A stretch of DNA of 64,000 nucleotides. Origin: Nelumbo lutea (lineage: Eukaryota; Streptophyta; Magnoliopsida; Proteales; Nelumbonaceae). The stretch lies in assembly GCA_022828595.1 (NCBI GenBank), contig JAKGHH010000001.1, positions 73,900,401 through 73,964,400 of the forward strand, read 5' to 3'. Both the position numbers and the translations under genes were made by a program. The notes beneath the pieces are model-generated. The model was not told where the DNA came from. It saw only the letters and a program-made list of their open reading frames with translations, and did not search any database. The number at the start of each line of letters is the position of its first letter. Position 1 is the first letter of the stretch. This document shows, piece after piece, positions 24,201 through 36,084 of this stretch.

Positions 24201-26823
24201 GGGAAACATGAAGGAAAATTGGTAAATGCAGGCAGAGATGTCAATGGGTTGGGTTAAATGGTAAAGCTGCCTTGACCTGGGTTCTAGTCAACCTTGATTA
24301 GGTTTCTAGTCAGGTTCAGGTCAAGTGGGCCTGGTCCACAATCCACATCAGGTTAGGTTGAAGGAGACCCACCACAATTTTTGTTAACTCATGTTGTCAG
24401 TGTTAATAACTTAATATTTCTAGTTTTGATGCTTTGGTGATATTCTTCCACAAAATTCTCTCTTCTTTGTTAGGAGAAGACTTCAAGTTATGTTTTTCCC
24501 TTTAAATGAAACCTAAAATTATTTTATCATAACCCTTTGCGAATATACACCAGATGACAGATATTTACAATAAAATATTCATGAATTTCAATGACAAGTG
24601 ACATAGTAACATTGAAAAACTTATAAATGTAACCTTCACTAAGAATAGGGTTACTGTTCACAGATCAATTCAGGTTGGAACCAGTTGTGACCCTATAGGG
24701 TTGGGTCAGGTTCAGTAATCATGTCCTAATTGATTGGGTTGGATTGGAATGTCTTTGGGTCAGGTGTGGGTTGACCTGAACCTGACCCATTGACATCCCT
24801 AAATGCAGGGAAAAATATGCAACCAAGGGCACATTAAAAGAAGCCAGTGTGGTTCTGCATTGTTTTGGAAGCAATTTTATTTGCGGATTTTTGTGTGTGT
24901 TTATGCAATATTGTAGAAGCTGATTACTTCATATGAAATTCAACTTTGGCAATGGTAGTGCTATATGCCCCAGTTTGATGTCACTGGTTAAGCCCAAGCT
25001 ACTTGTCACTGCCAATAAAATAAATAAAAGGCAATAAGTAGCTAGCGACATTTTTATTGGTAACTGATCAGCAATAAGATATAGAGAAGAAGATAAGTAC
25101 AGCTATACAAAAGAATGAATAAAACGAATAAGATTAGAGTTAGTGAGGGCTAGTCCTGACATTTTACACTATCCACAGGAAAATAAGCTCAAATATCTGA
25201 AGAATTACAACCCTTACCCAGGGGTTTTGGCCGCCAAAATAGTTCCTGTCTTACAGTTCACTCCCTAGCAAGTGAATTGGTTAAAGAATTTGCTGATCTT
25301 TGTATCATCTGAACTAATTTTGAATTACTTCATGCTTTCTCGATCTTTGTCCTTGATTATTTTTCTTTACAATCAATTCCATTCTCTTTCATTTACTTAC
25401 AATTCTTGTAGCTCATCTTTTCAAGCAATAACCTATTGACTGCAATGTGTTTGGTGATCTAGGTACTGGCTATCAAAAAGATTGACAGTGCAGCACTGTC
25501 ATTACAGGAGGAAGATAATTTTCTTGAAGCTGTCTCAAACATGTCACGCTTGAGGCATCAAAATATTACCACTTTGGTGGGGTACTGCACGGAGCATGGG
25601 CAGCGTCTTCTTGTTTATGAATACATTAGCAATGGGACTCTGCATGATATGTTGCACTTTTCTGATGATGGCAGCAAGAGACTCACATGGAATGCACGTG
25701 TTAGGGTAGCACTTGGCACAGCTAGGGCCTTGGAGTAAGTTTCCTTTTCTTTTTTTTGGATATTTAATTATTTATTTATTGTGTGGTTTGTATATTGTTG
25801 TTGAAAGTTCCATTTCCAAATCTTGAAATCTTCTCTTTAGGTATTTGCATGAAGTATGTCTACCTTCAGTTGTACATAGAAACTTCAAGTCAGCAAACAT
25901 TTTACTTGATGAAGAGCTCAACCCCCACTTATCTGATTGTGGGCTGGCTGCCTTGACACCGAACACTGAGCGGCAGGTAAGATAAGTGGCGCTAGACATT
26001 GTTGTCCATGATGGCTATATATGATACCTGGATACCTGTATATGCCTAGTGTACTAGTGTTGGATACAAAACTTGTAGGATATGATACTTGGATACTGCA
26101 TGGATAGTTAAATGCTTCTAGATGCACTCTATAGCATTGACACTTTTAGAATATGTAAAATGGTATGTTTAAACAAATTATACTATGAAGAAATCTGCAC
26201 ATCTTAGAAATTAATTAAATGTGGAAAGACATAAATCTTTAGAAATGACATTTAGCTTCAAAACTAAACGTCATACTTGAACACATATCTGAGATTCCCA
26301 TACTTGTGTCTGTGTCCAGCATTTTAGGACATGGAGAATCATATCCATATTCAGTATCTGTGTCTGTGTCCATATCTGTACCTGGTCATTATAGATACAC
26401 CCTTGATACATATTTCTCAGCTTTACATCTTTGTTTACAATGACATAATGACCTTAACATTTGAGAAAAACTCTTGGATGAGTCTATTTGAGGGTTAACC
26501 ATTTGATGGTTTTACCTACTGATTATTTATGACTTTCCAAAGTAATGACTTATGACTTTCTGAAGTAATGTCTGCAGAAGTTTAAATTCCATCATTGTAT
26601 TTGACAGGTTTCAACTCAGATGGTTGGTTCATTTGGTTATAGTGCTCCTGAGTTTGCCATGTCCGGAATTTACACTGTAAAAAGTGATGTGCATAGCTTT
26701 GGAGTAGTGATGTTAGAGCTGTTGACAGGTCGGAAGCCACTGGATAGGTAAATTTCACCCAACATCATTGCATGGCCAAGTTTGTTCTGGAATTATCTTC
26801 ATGCTTTCTTCAATCTGTTGATG

Positions 26824-26875
<52 letters not shown>

Positions 26876-28298
26876 CTCCAAGTTTAGTTCGAGGGTAAGA
26901 TCAGAACAGTCTCTTGTCAGATGGGCTACTCCTCAACTTCATGATATTGATGCTTTAGCAAAAATGGTTGATCCTGCACTAAATGGCATGTACCCTGCGA
27001 AGTCCCTCTCACGCTTTGCCGATATCATTGCCTTATGTGTTCAGGTATGATGAATTCTCTGCTGAAGAGTTCAATGATATTTCAATATACCATTTACATG
27101 AGAATTCCTGAGTGTTCTTACTCTAAACATCTTCATCTCTACATTCATGACACTTGGTGTGACTTTAATTTCTACCAGATCATTTTACTAAATGAAAAAA
27201 AAAATCATTTCTGCTCTGTATAAACACTCCTCAGTTGGGAAAGAGTACAAATACAAATATGTACAGTACAAATAGATACAAAATACAAGATTTTGTACTC
27301 CTTCTAAACTGAGCCTTGACACATGATAGAAGATATCTGTGCAAATACTATGATCATTCTGAACAAAAGACAGTTCTATTAACAACTCGAAGTTGTAACT
27401 TTTGGTTTCTGTCACGTCGTGTTCCACTAGTGACTTGATATCAAGGTTTGTGGATGTTATGGATTTGTAGAATTGTAGGCTGTAGCCCAAGGAGAAAATT
27501 ACTGCCCGCTGTATATAGAAAGCTAGGTTGGATGAAAAAATGGTTTAGTGCTAGGGGAGTAGTGAATACAGAGGAGTGAGGACAGTTGTGAACTTGAGAG
27601 GTTGACGAATAAACCTTGCTACTTGAATGAAGGCACAAACATCATTAGGAACCCCACTGCCGAACTGGACACATAACAAACTCTGTATTAAGGTTTGATT
27701 TTCTTTTTTTTTGTTAAGCCTGACTATGCGTTTGTCAGTGGAATGCTCCCAAGACGTTTATATCGAGTGCAGAAAAAAGGTCCTTGAGATTCATCCTACA
27801 GTTTCCCTTCTTTGGCGATCAGATTTGTTCCTCAGTGCGCCTCAAACCAACCTCACAGTGCATCGCAGCTGTATTAAAAACATCTTTGGTACTTAATGTC
27901 GTCATTCATTGGAAGATGTTCTTAATGCATGGTTGCGATGCGCTGAGGTCTGAGGAGCAAATCCGAATTTTTCTTTGGCAAATTAAGCATTAAATTTCCT
28001 TTTAAATACTTCTTTACAGTATCTTTTCATTTTTATGTTTCTTCTCTTTGCCTCATTATCTCCAACTCCAAGACTCCACCAACTAGACTATCTGATATCT
28101 CATTGTCCAAATCATAATCTAATCATGGTTTTGACTTTTCTGTAGCCTGAGCCAGAGTTTCGGCCTCCCATGTCCGAAGTTGTTCAAGCACTGGTCCGTT
28201 TGATGCAAAGAGCAAGCGTAGTCAAGAGACGATCAAGTGATGATTCGGGTTTCATCCATAAGATGCCAGACTATGAGGCTGTCGAGATGTCATTTTAA
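18208..28298 (+). CDS. STRUBBELIG-receptor-family LRR receptor-like pseudokinase (SRF6/7/8 type), 16 exons
   Basis: Plasma-membrane receptor-like protein of the LRR-V/SRF group. Exons as I read them: 18208-18337, 18631-18763, 18904-18975, 19073-19138, 19237-19308, 19422-19493, 20240-20311, 20431-20496, 20576-20641, 20732-21054, 23615-23874, 25463-25734, 25841-25976, 26608-26747, 26888-27044, 28146-28298. All introns are GT-AG and the sum is 2190 bases (729 residues plus stop), close to Arabidopsis SRFs. Domains: signal peptide about 1-38; SRF N-terminal segment with [13 protein letters not shown] and [15 protein letters not shown]; about six LRRs encoded by 66- or 72-base exons (residues 87-255); Pro-rich [14 protein letters not shown]; transmembrane helix about 310-334; kinase-like domain about 423-695. 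The glycine loop (GEGSLGRV) and Lys449 are present. HRD is HRN (Asn549) and DFG is DCG (567-569), as expected for this catalytically atypical family. The C-terminus ends in EMSF. The kinase reading is very secure; the exact SRF orthologue is not. Confidence 0.93.
21055..23614. other. Large intron 10 of the SRF gene
   Basis: This 2.56-kb intron lies between the transmembrane exon and the first kinase exon. It holds an antisense open stretch (22013-22585, minus strand) of about 120 plus 60 residues with no domain I recognise, next to an A-run at 22560-22574 and a T-run at 22653-22668. An unidentified insertion is possible but no terminal repeats were seen. Confidence 0.6.
24225..24809. mobile_element. 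Non-autonomous hAT element in SRF intron 11
   Basis: The element is 24233-24801 (569 bp). It begins CAGAGATGTCAATGGGT and ends ACCCATTGACATCCCTA, with an identical 8-bp target duplication AATGCAGG on both sides (24225-24232 and 24802-24809). The subterminal zones repeat GGTCAGGTT- and GGGTTGG-like words in both orientations. It sits well inside the intron and disturbs neither splice site. Confidence 0.9.
26826..26870. repeat. (TC)n microsatellite next to an SRF splice acceptor
   Basis: About 22 uninterrupted TC units end 17 bases before the acceptor at 26887 (TTTAG). The repeat therefore occupies the position of the polypyrimidine tract for exon 15. Length change here could alter recognition of that acceptor; this is inference. 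Confidence 0.85.
27228..27315. mobile_element. Tourist-like MITE, family T, copy 2, in the last SRF intron
   Basis: The left arm GAGTACAAATACAAATATGT and the right end TTCTAAACTGAGCC match copy 1 at 10206-10324. It is about 88 bp, shorter than copy 1 because part of the right arm is missing. Flanks do not show a clean TTA duplication. Confidence 0.75.
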
Positions 28299-28789
28299 TT
28301 TTTAAGTATCTCAGCAACCATTCCACGTGGGTAGCATGTGGCATTTGCAATTTTGTATACAAACATTCAAAAGTTTAGTGCAAATGAAGAAGAAACAACA
28401 AATGGTCGAAGACAGAGATGGGGTGATCGTGATCTCAGTGAGATGGATGAGCAGACAGCGATGAACAAATGTTCCAATATGCAAACCAAAAGATGTATAT
28501 TTTAATAACAAAAGCCGCTCGGTTATATCTAAGTTTTATTGGAGCCTTCGGATGTACACTCTGGTCTCTGCATACTTTCGAGTAAAATAACATCGTTGAC
28601 TAAAGCATGATTTTCAGAATATACAGGGTCAAAGATTCCTTTGATCGGCAACTTGGTTATGATGGTGTCTGGTAGCATTTTAGTTCCCAGGCCCGACTCA
28701 GATCCCGCCCCTGCCCGTCGGACACGCTAACCTAATCCTACACGAAACTGAAAATAAGAAATACATAATAAAAACTACTTGATCATCAG
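28299..28789. other. SRF 3' flank
   Basis: Follows the SRF stop codon and should contain the 3' UTR. No obvious polyadenylation signal or second gene was identified. Confidence 0.45.
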
Positions 28790-29050
28790 ATGCAATATAT
28801 TATGGTCTATACAACACATATCGGTCTGTATCGATTGATACATATCGAGTCAGTGGCTTTCTGATACGTCCCTACGGGGGTTATATCGGGTCAGTTACTG
28901 GTTCAAAGGCTTTAAACTGATTCTTCTAAACCGATTTCAAAAAAAAAAAAAATTTTTTAAAAAAAAGTAAATCATCAAAAAAGCATCGATACAGGCTGAT
29001 ATGCCCTATCGGCATATTGGCCCGTTGTGTCGATATTTAAAACCTTCGGT
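28790..29050. mobile_element. hAT-like fragment, CGATA-repeat type
   Basis: Repeated TATCGG, TATCGATT and CGATAC words flank an A/T-run, and the right end TTTAAAACCTTC reversed is GAAGGTTTTAAA, like the CAAGGTTTTAAA termini at 16275 and 40419. The left end is not clear. Confidence 0.4.
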
Positions 29051-29575
29051 TCTATACTATTGCCATGTTTTGTGGATAAGATGCTAATCTTATTCGTGCC
29101 TCTACCCTCCATACCATTGATCAGCCTACATTAACTTAACCTTTGTTGAATTTACCTGGATACCTACATTTCTTCTGATAGAGTGTTTTTTGTAATTTGT
29201 CAACATGAAGCTCATAAGCTTAATTTATGTAATATATTTATTTTTTAGATGTATAATAAGAAAATAATTTTTGACATGAAGTGTCAAATCAAGTGTCAAG
29301 CAAGCTCAATTCCATTCAAGGCTTGCTTTCTTGTCAAACTGAGCTTGAATAGTCTAATATTCAGCTTAGCTTGACTGGTATCTATTCCTCCCAATACAGC
29401 CACCATGCCGTGTTTGGAACTTTGGATATGTGCCCATTTTACATAGATAGACAAAGAATCCATGTGTCCTAAAAAAAAGAGATACAATGTATACTTTGCT
29501 TTTTCTCCTTGACAAACTCAATCTGACTTCATTAGAATTTTGTGAATCCATTCATTAGATGTTGGTTAGACATTA
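29051..29575. other. Intergenic spacer
   Basis: AT-rich sequence with no supported gene. Short open frames at 29296-29551 (minus) have no recognisable content. Confidence 0.45.
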
Positions 29576-31964
29576 TTTTTCACTAGACTTGCTCATGGGT
29601 CAGGTAGCTGATAGACTGGTGGACTGGCCCTAGGCTCAAGCTTGGGCCCTAAACATCAGGTCCGATTATTTTTTGGACTAGGCTTGGGCTTTTTTCAAAT
29701 AAGCCTGGCCTGAGCCCAACCCGATAATATTATATATAATAAAAAAATATAATATACATTATTAATAATATATAATTAATATATTATAATCGAGGTTCAA
29801 AAATTCGTTATGTATCGGCCCGTATAAGCCGATACATATCGTATCTTTGAAGTTTAGGCACAGGGAACGGTACCAAATCTTTAGTACCGTTCCTTTTCGT
29901 CATTCCGAAAATGTATCGTGTCCTTATCGATAATGTTTCAGTGAGTATCGGCCTATTTTGGTGAGTATCAGCCTATTTCCAAGATCCAACAAGTTTTTCA
30001 AAATTGTTAAGAAATGAGCGAAAATATGTATGTTTTTTCAATTTTTTTACAATCTCAGCCAATGTTTTTGTGTTTTTTTAGTTTGGATGCTTAGAAATAT
30101 CTGTGTATGTTGATATGTTATTCTTGTGCAAAAAATCCCATTTATTTTGCTCCTATATGTAGATATTTGTGAATATTTGAAAATTTTCTAGAATATTAAA
30201 AATCTGAAAGAAATGAAAATTTTAGTTTTTTTTTTTTTTTTGTGATCTACCGCTAAATATTGATTATGTTGTAGATCTATGGGTGATCTATCATGTCCAT
30301 AGATCAATTTAAATTTCTTCTAAATAATTGATTTTTTCTATTTTTTAATTTTTAGAATAATATATAATATATAAATAATTTCTTCAGTTTTTTTGTGATC
30401 TAACCCTATAGGTTGAGTATTTTGTAGAGCTAAGAATGACATCAATATATTGAAATATCATATGAAAATTTTTAATTTGTTTTTTTTTTAATTTTTAGAT
30501 TATAAATATTTATTTATTTCTCTAATTTTTTGCTATGATAAAATTCTAATAATAAATATTTACAATAAATATATGGATGATCTATTATGTTCATAAACTC
30601 ATTCAATTTTTCTGTTACATATTTATTTTTTAAAATTTAGTTTAATTTTTAGAATAAAACATGAAAAATAATTATTTTAATAAAAATAAATAATTATTTA
30701 GTTTATAGAATGAAATATGCAAAATAAGTATTTCATCTATTATGTCCATAAATTCATTCAAATTTTCTGTTACATATATACTTTTTTTAATTTTAATTTT
30801 ATTTTTAGAATAAAACATGAAAAATATTTATTTGAATAAAAATAAATAATTATTTAGTTTTTAGAATAAAACATGCAAAATAATTATTAATTTTAGAATA
30901 AAAATAATAGATGTCCATGAAGCCATCCAAAAAAAATATTTATTTAACTTTTAGAATAAAACATGCAAAATAATTATTTAAAAAATACGGAAAAATGTTT
31001 GATTCAATAATTACAAATTTTACATAATTATTTGATTCAATGATTGTTAATTGCTTAAATGGATTAGATAACACTTGGAAAATGTTTAAAACAATTAAAA
31101 ATATTTTTTAGTAATATTTAAAAATAGTTAAAAAATACAAAATAAAAGGCATTGATATATTTCACATGATAATCTATAATTTGAATGTGATTATAATTGT
31201 GGCCTCGAAAATATGAAAACAGTTATTATTTGTCTAATTGGATATTTGTACTAGATAATAATCGAAAAAATATTTAAAAAATAAAAATTTTCATAATAAC
31301 AATTGAAATTTAATTTACTAACACATTAACACTTAAAATTGGATAATTTATATAATAATTGAACTTTTATGTGATTCATGACTTCATGTAAAGTTTTAAC
31401 TTTTAAACATTATAATGTGATTCAAATGTTGAATTTGTAAATTATAATAGATTTAAAATTTGAAGTTGGAACTCGAAGATTGGAACTGAATTAAGTATTT
31501 TATTAAATAATATGTTTTTGTTCCCGTTTGTTGAATATAATATGTTTTTTTTTTTTATAAAAACCCATTAAAACACATGATTTTTATGTATAAATAGTTC
31601 ATTTAAGTCTTATATTTAGTGATATTGATGTTTATTTATGATTTATTAGAGTATTTATAACATTTCCGTGTGTTCTCATGCGTATCTTAATTTTTTGTTC
31701 GTATCCATGCGTATCCAAAACGAATCCCGATACGTCTTTTAAATTTTCCCTTCCGATACACAAAGCGTTTCTGATACTTTGAACCTTGATTATAATATAT
31801 TTGTCCAAATTGGCTTCAGGCTTTATATAAGGACTGCACTTGAGCTCAAGATCTAGGCCTGATGGTGGGGTTAGACTTAGGCTCGGGCCTGATTATTTTT
31901 TGTTAATAAAGAGTCAAAGCCTGGCCCTAACCCAGCTCAACCTGTGAACATGTCTGTCTTTCAC
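29576..31964. mobile_element. hAT element with a second hAT-like element nested inside
   Basis: The outer element is 29584-31956. It begins TAGACTTGCTCATGGG and ends CCTGTGAACATGTCTG. The flanks are TTTTTCAC (29576-29583) and TCTTTCAC (31957-31964), seven of eight identical. Its subterminal arms carry GGGCTTGGGC-like repeats. About 1998 bases of the interior belong to the nested element at 29791-31788, so the outer element alone is about 370 bp. Confidence 0.75.
29783..31796. mobile_element. Nested 2-kb AT-rich hAT-like element (family R)
   Basis: The element is 29791-31788, with ends CGAGGTTCAAA and TTTGAACCTTG and an identical 8-bp duplication ATTATAAT (29783-29790 and 31789-31796). Outer parts carry CGATAC/TATCGG repeats. 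The core is very AT-rich with repeated TTTTTAGAATAAAACATG-like and ATAGATCTATGGGTGATCTA-like words. I see no transposase frame. A shortened relative lies at 36085-36794. Confidence 0.78.
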
Positions 31965-32176
31965 TACTAGGAGTAGTAGAGTTTGTGGGTTATTGAATTT
32001 TTTAAAATAGAAAATTAAATATATGGCTATTTAAGTAAACCCACAACCAAGTCAGTTAAGAAGCTGAATGTAACATGGGCATCTTCTTTAACTCAAGCCC
32101 ATGCAGAGCACGGGTCTACAAGCATCTGCTATTTAAACTTCCTCTAGCTCTGTATGATTAGGTCTGGTTTTCTAGA
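31965..32176. other. Short spacer and 3' flank of the PPR gene
   Basis: Follows the hAT composite and precedes the PPR stop codon on the minus strand. It probably contains the PPR 3' UTR. Confidence 0.4.
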
Positions 32177-34053
32177 TTAGCCTGACAATGCTGTTTGGAT
32201 GTTCAGTGAACCCAAAACGGGTAAAATCTCTTTAATTTCTGGGTGAAAACTCTTTCCGACATGGAACTCATGCACATTTCCTTGAAGGTCAATGCAACTC
32301 CATCCACGACGATTTTCAACTCCGATCTCCATCTTCTTTCGGACTTCCATAACTTCATCCCATTTGTTACCCGCAGCTAACATTCCAGACAATAGAATAT
32401 AAGCACCCCCATGAGATGGATCCAACTCTAGAATCCGTTGTGTGGCCAATTTGCCAAGCTTGAGATTACCATGGACTTTACAGGCACTAAGCAGAGCACC
32501 CCAAATAACCACATCTGGCTTCACGGAGGAAGTCTTAATGAAACCATGGGCCTCATCTAAAAATCCAAGTCCTCCCATCAGATGGACCATGCATGAAACG
32601 TGTTCAGCTCGAGGAGCAATACCATGGGCCGTGGTCATCAATCTGAACCACTTCTGTCCTTCTTCCAACCACCCAGCATGAGCACATGCAGACAAAATTG
32701 CGACAAAAGTTGTGCTATCTGGTGCCAACCCACCTTTCGCCATATTGCAGAAGATCTTAAGGCACTCTGAAGCTTTCCCGTGAATTGCTAGTCCTAACAT
32801 CATAACATTGTAACAGACTAGGTTTTTCTTTGAGATTTCATTGAACACTTGTTGCGCAGTGTCCAAACACCCACACTTCACGTACATATCAACAAGTGAA
32901 GTGCTGAGGACAACATCAGATTTGATCTTTTCTTTGTCCAAGCTCGAGTGAATCTGTCGCCCTAAATCCAGAGAACCCATATGGGCACAGGCAGTAACAG
33001 CACCTGTAATTGCAGTGTCATTCGCGATGATCCCTTTAGCCTTCATCTCGCTGAATAGCAGCAGCGCTTCCTTGAAAGCACCATTCTGCACGTACCCATT
33101 AAGCAATGCACTCCAAGAGATCTCATTCTTCACTGGAATCTGGTCGAAGAGTTTCCTGGCTTCGTCTGCGTTGCCGGCCCTCCCATACGCAGAGACCATG
33201 GAATTCCAAGATACCACATCCTTGTCTACCATTTCGTCGAAATGTTTACGGGCATCAATAATGCTCCCGCACTTCGAGTACATATCAATCAAAGCATTGC
33301 TCATGTAAGAGTTAAACCCAACCTTACATTCTCGAACCAAAGATTCTAATCTCCTAGACAGATGTAAATCTCTCAATTGAGCACATGCGGTGAATACTGC
33401 AACAACAACGACTTCGTCAAACATTACTTGCTCCTCTCTCATGAGAAAGAAAAGCTCCACAGCCTCTTTAGCACGACCACTCCGAACATAACCATTGAGC
33501 ACCACCGTCCACGAGATCAAATCTCTCTCGGGTAGTTCATCAAATACCTTTCTTGCATAATCAACAGGTCCGCAGCCAGAGTAGCCATGAATCAATGAAT
33601 TCAACAAAAAAACATCAGAAAAAACCCGAGAATGAGAACCTGACAATGAAGACCCAATAAAACCTCTAAGGTACCCAGATCAGCAGCCGCCTTGGAAACA
33701 AAAGAGAAAGTAATCCAATTGGGTTTAGCCCCCTTCAGCATCATCTCTTTGTATAAAGCAATTGAAAGTTCAAAATCTCTTGTTTTGGAATAAACTCTGA
33801 TCATAGTGTTCCATGTGAACGTATTGGGTTTCTGAATTTGATCGAACAAAAGACGGGTGTAATGGGAATTAGGTGAATCCATATGGCTAATGGTTTCAAG
33901 GATCTTGGTTAAATATAGGTTATCCAGAGAGAGTCCGGATCTGAAAATTTGAGCGTGAATTTGTTTTAATGCCGCCATGGTGGTGCAAGCTTCGAGAAGA
34001 GAAGAAAGACATGGGTGCTTGAGTATTAGCTTGCTGGCTATGGATTTACTCAT
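32177..34053 (-). pseudogene. PPR protein gene (PLS class, E-type C-terminus), split by a frameshift
   Basis: Organelle RNA-binding pentatricopeptide-repeat protein of about 625 residues without introns. The start is the ATG at 34053; the first residues, MSKSIASKLILKHPCLSSLL, are basic and hydroxylated, compatible with organelle targeting. The 5' part (34053-33601) and the 3' part (33646-32177) are in different frames. The switch falls in a T6 run on the minus strand (plus 33617-33622, between CATCAG and CCCGAG). One more T, or two fewer, would join LILGF to SDVFLLNSLIHGYSGCG. Repeats such as DLISWTVVLNGYVRSGRAKE and NEISWSALLNGYVQNGAFKE are intact. The C-terminal E/E+ region runs through GWSCIDLQGNVHEFHVG with no DYW deaminase domain. 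Either a recent pseudogene or an assembly or sequencing slip in the homopolymer; only one lesion was found, which favours a recent or artefactual cause. Confidence 0.88.
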
Positions 34054-35741
34054 TAGTCAACACAAAAAAATGCAGTTTAGCGCCGAAACGAGGTTATATA
34101 AATAATGAATTTGCACCTGGATTAGTAAATGGGCTAAATTTTTAAAAAGACTATTTTACCTTTTATTCTTCTTCAAATTTTCAAAATAAAACCTTTGTCG
34201 TCTAAGTCTAAGAATCAGCGTCTTTTGCTTTTTTCCGTTGGATATTCTGTTGGTCACGAGATGCTACAAGACTACGGTTCACTGTCCTATTCCGCCACTG
34301 CCGCTGCAACTCAAACCAGTGGTTGTAGCAGTCCCCACCTTCTCCTTCGGTCTCCTTTTATCATTTTCTCCTGTCTCTCCTTCATCCCGTTTCTCTCTCT
34401 TTCCTCTTCCCTCCTCTCCCTCTTTCTCGTTCCTCTTCTTCCTCTCCTTCTTGTTGGTGACAGTTCAACTCATCCTCTACCTTTGTTTCCCGGTTACAGA
34501 AGAGAACCAGTCCAGCTAGGGGAGAGAGTAAGCAAAGAGGGAATAAGAGGGAAGAGAATGAGGAAGAGGGGAGAGAGCGATGGTTCACCAATACCGTAAG
34601 TCGCAGTGGCTGCGGTGGAGCTTCAGAACGAGTGAGCAGAACAGAGGAGTAGTTCCAGGACGCGATCATGGTCGCCGGCGTTGATTTTTACAGATGGGTC
34701 AGGTTTTATACAAATATTGGCTGCCGGCGTTGATTTTTTACAGATGGAAAACAGTGAGCAGAAAGATTGCAGATGGGTCAGGTTTTATACAAATATTGGC
34801 TGCCAACGTTGATTTTTACAGAAATCATGGTCTCCGGCGTAGTTCCAGGAATCGATCATTGTTTTCCAACGGGAAAATCCCAGAAAAAGGTACCCTGTTT
34901 TGCTAATATGGTCGTTGCATCAACGGCAACTATAGCGAAAACGGGTTAAGAAGACACTGAATCCGGGTCGGATTCTAGAAATTTTGTACGGGAAGATGCT
35001 TACATACATTCATAGCTCACTTTCAGACTTATTTTTGACATCTAGGTGTTCGTGTGTGTGACTGTGTGGAGTTGTCATCTATTACCAAGAAACGCAGCCT
35101 TGATTTTCAACCTCCTTAATGAGGTTCTAATATTGATTACCAAAAAAAAAGCTGGAGCTTTAATATGAAAAACCAACGATGACGAGGGCTGCATTTCGGT
35201 GAGAGACCACATCTTCGGTGGGTTTTTCAGTATCCGAGCTAAAGTTGCAATGGCGACAAGGGGACGAGGAAGGGGTAATATTGGGTTTTAAAAAAATTTA
35301 AACGTCACGTGGTATCATGTATATACTCCGAACCGATCAAATAATACCAGAAGTAGTTGATACCCATTACTCTAAAGTAACAAACAAAGAAAAATAGAAA
35401 AGTCAAATGCTGTATAGAATGTTTTACTTATTCGGTGATTTTGATAGTTGCTGTGGGAATTGCTTGACAAGTATTAATTCTTTATTTTATATGATGTGTT
35501 TTATATTTTTAAATAATGTTTTTATTATTTTTGTCTTTCAATATGAATTAGCAAAATATATAATTTTCAATGGAACAACATTTAGAAGTATAATTTATAA
35601 ACAAGTTCATTTAGAAGGATAGAATTGTAAGATGAAGATGTTTTCAATGTTCCAATATTTAGAACACCGAACAGTTTTACTGCATTCAAGCTCCAAAAAC
35701 AGAAATAAAAAAAGAAAAAGTCTTCTAATAATTCAGAGTAA
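34054..35741. other. Intergenic region with CT-rich block, no gene recognised
   Basis: A strongly CT-rich block lies at 34340-34480 (minus strand GA-rich). It gives long open frames on both strands, which is typical of low-complexity DNA and not of a gene. A short imperfect duplication is listed separately. The remainder is AT-rich. It includes the presumed PPR promoter next to 34054. Confidence 0.5.
34676..34830. repeat. Two-copy tandem duplication, about 79-bp period
   Basis: CAGATGGGTCAGGTTTTATA and the following CAAATATTGGCTGCC occur at 34691 and again at 34770, each followed by CGTTGATTTTTACAG. The copies differ at a few bases. Confidence 0.8.
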
Positions 35742-35785
35742 GGCCGTTAATGGTCCGATCTAACCCAACAGATCCAACTCTATTT
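35742..35785. mobile_element. hAT end fragment
   Basis: GGCCGTTAATGGTCCGATCT and the following AACCCAACAGATCC resemble the first 45 bases of the hAT element at 38883-39317. There is no second end. Confidence 0.4.
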
Positions 35786-36020
35786 CAGAAGGCTTTTGTT
35801 TGCATCTCGAGTCTTATTTGATTATTAATAGAGTTGATTGGAGGTTCTTTTTTCTGGTATTACATATTACCATGATTTCTAATTCAATATTGATGGGCAT
35901 TTCACCCAATAGAATGGAGATATCTGGGAGATATTTGGCTAATTTTATTATAGTATTTGGAAAATCTAAAAAATCAAAAAAGTTTTTTTTTTTTTAAATA
36001 TAGAATCAGTTAATAAATTT

Positions 36021-36084
36021 TTAGGCTCAGTTTGGGAGGAGTACAAATACAAATATATAGAATGAAAAACCTTGTATTATTGTG
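36021..36084. mobile_element. Tourist-like MITE, family T, copy 3 (left half only)
   Basis: TTA then GGCTCAGTTTGGGAGGAGTA, the best-preserved left terminus of the family. The copy breaks off after about 60 bases and passes into the family R remnant that starts at 36085. Confidence 0.7.

Noticed and set aside
34195..34669. Ser/Leu/Pro-rich and Glu/Arg-rich frames on opposite strands
   Set aside because: They arise from a CT-rich tract; such DNA is open in several frames by composition.
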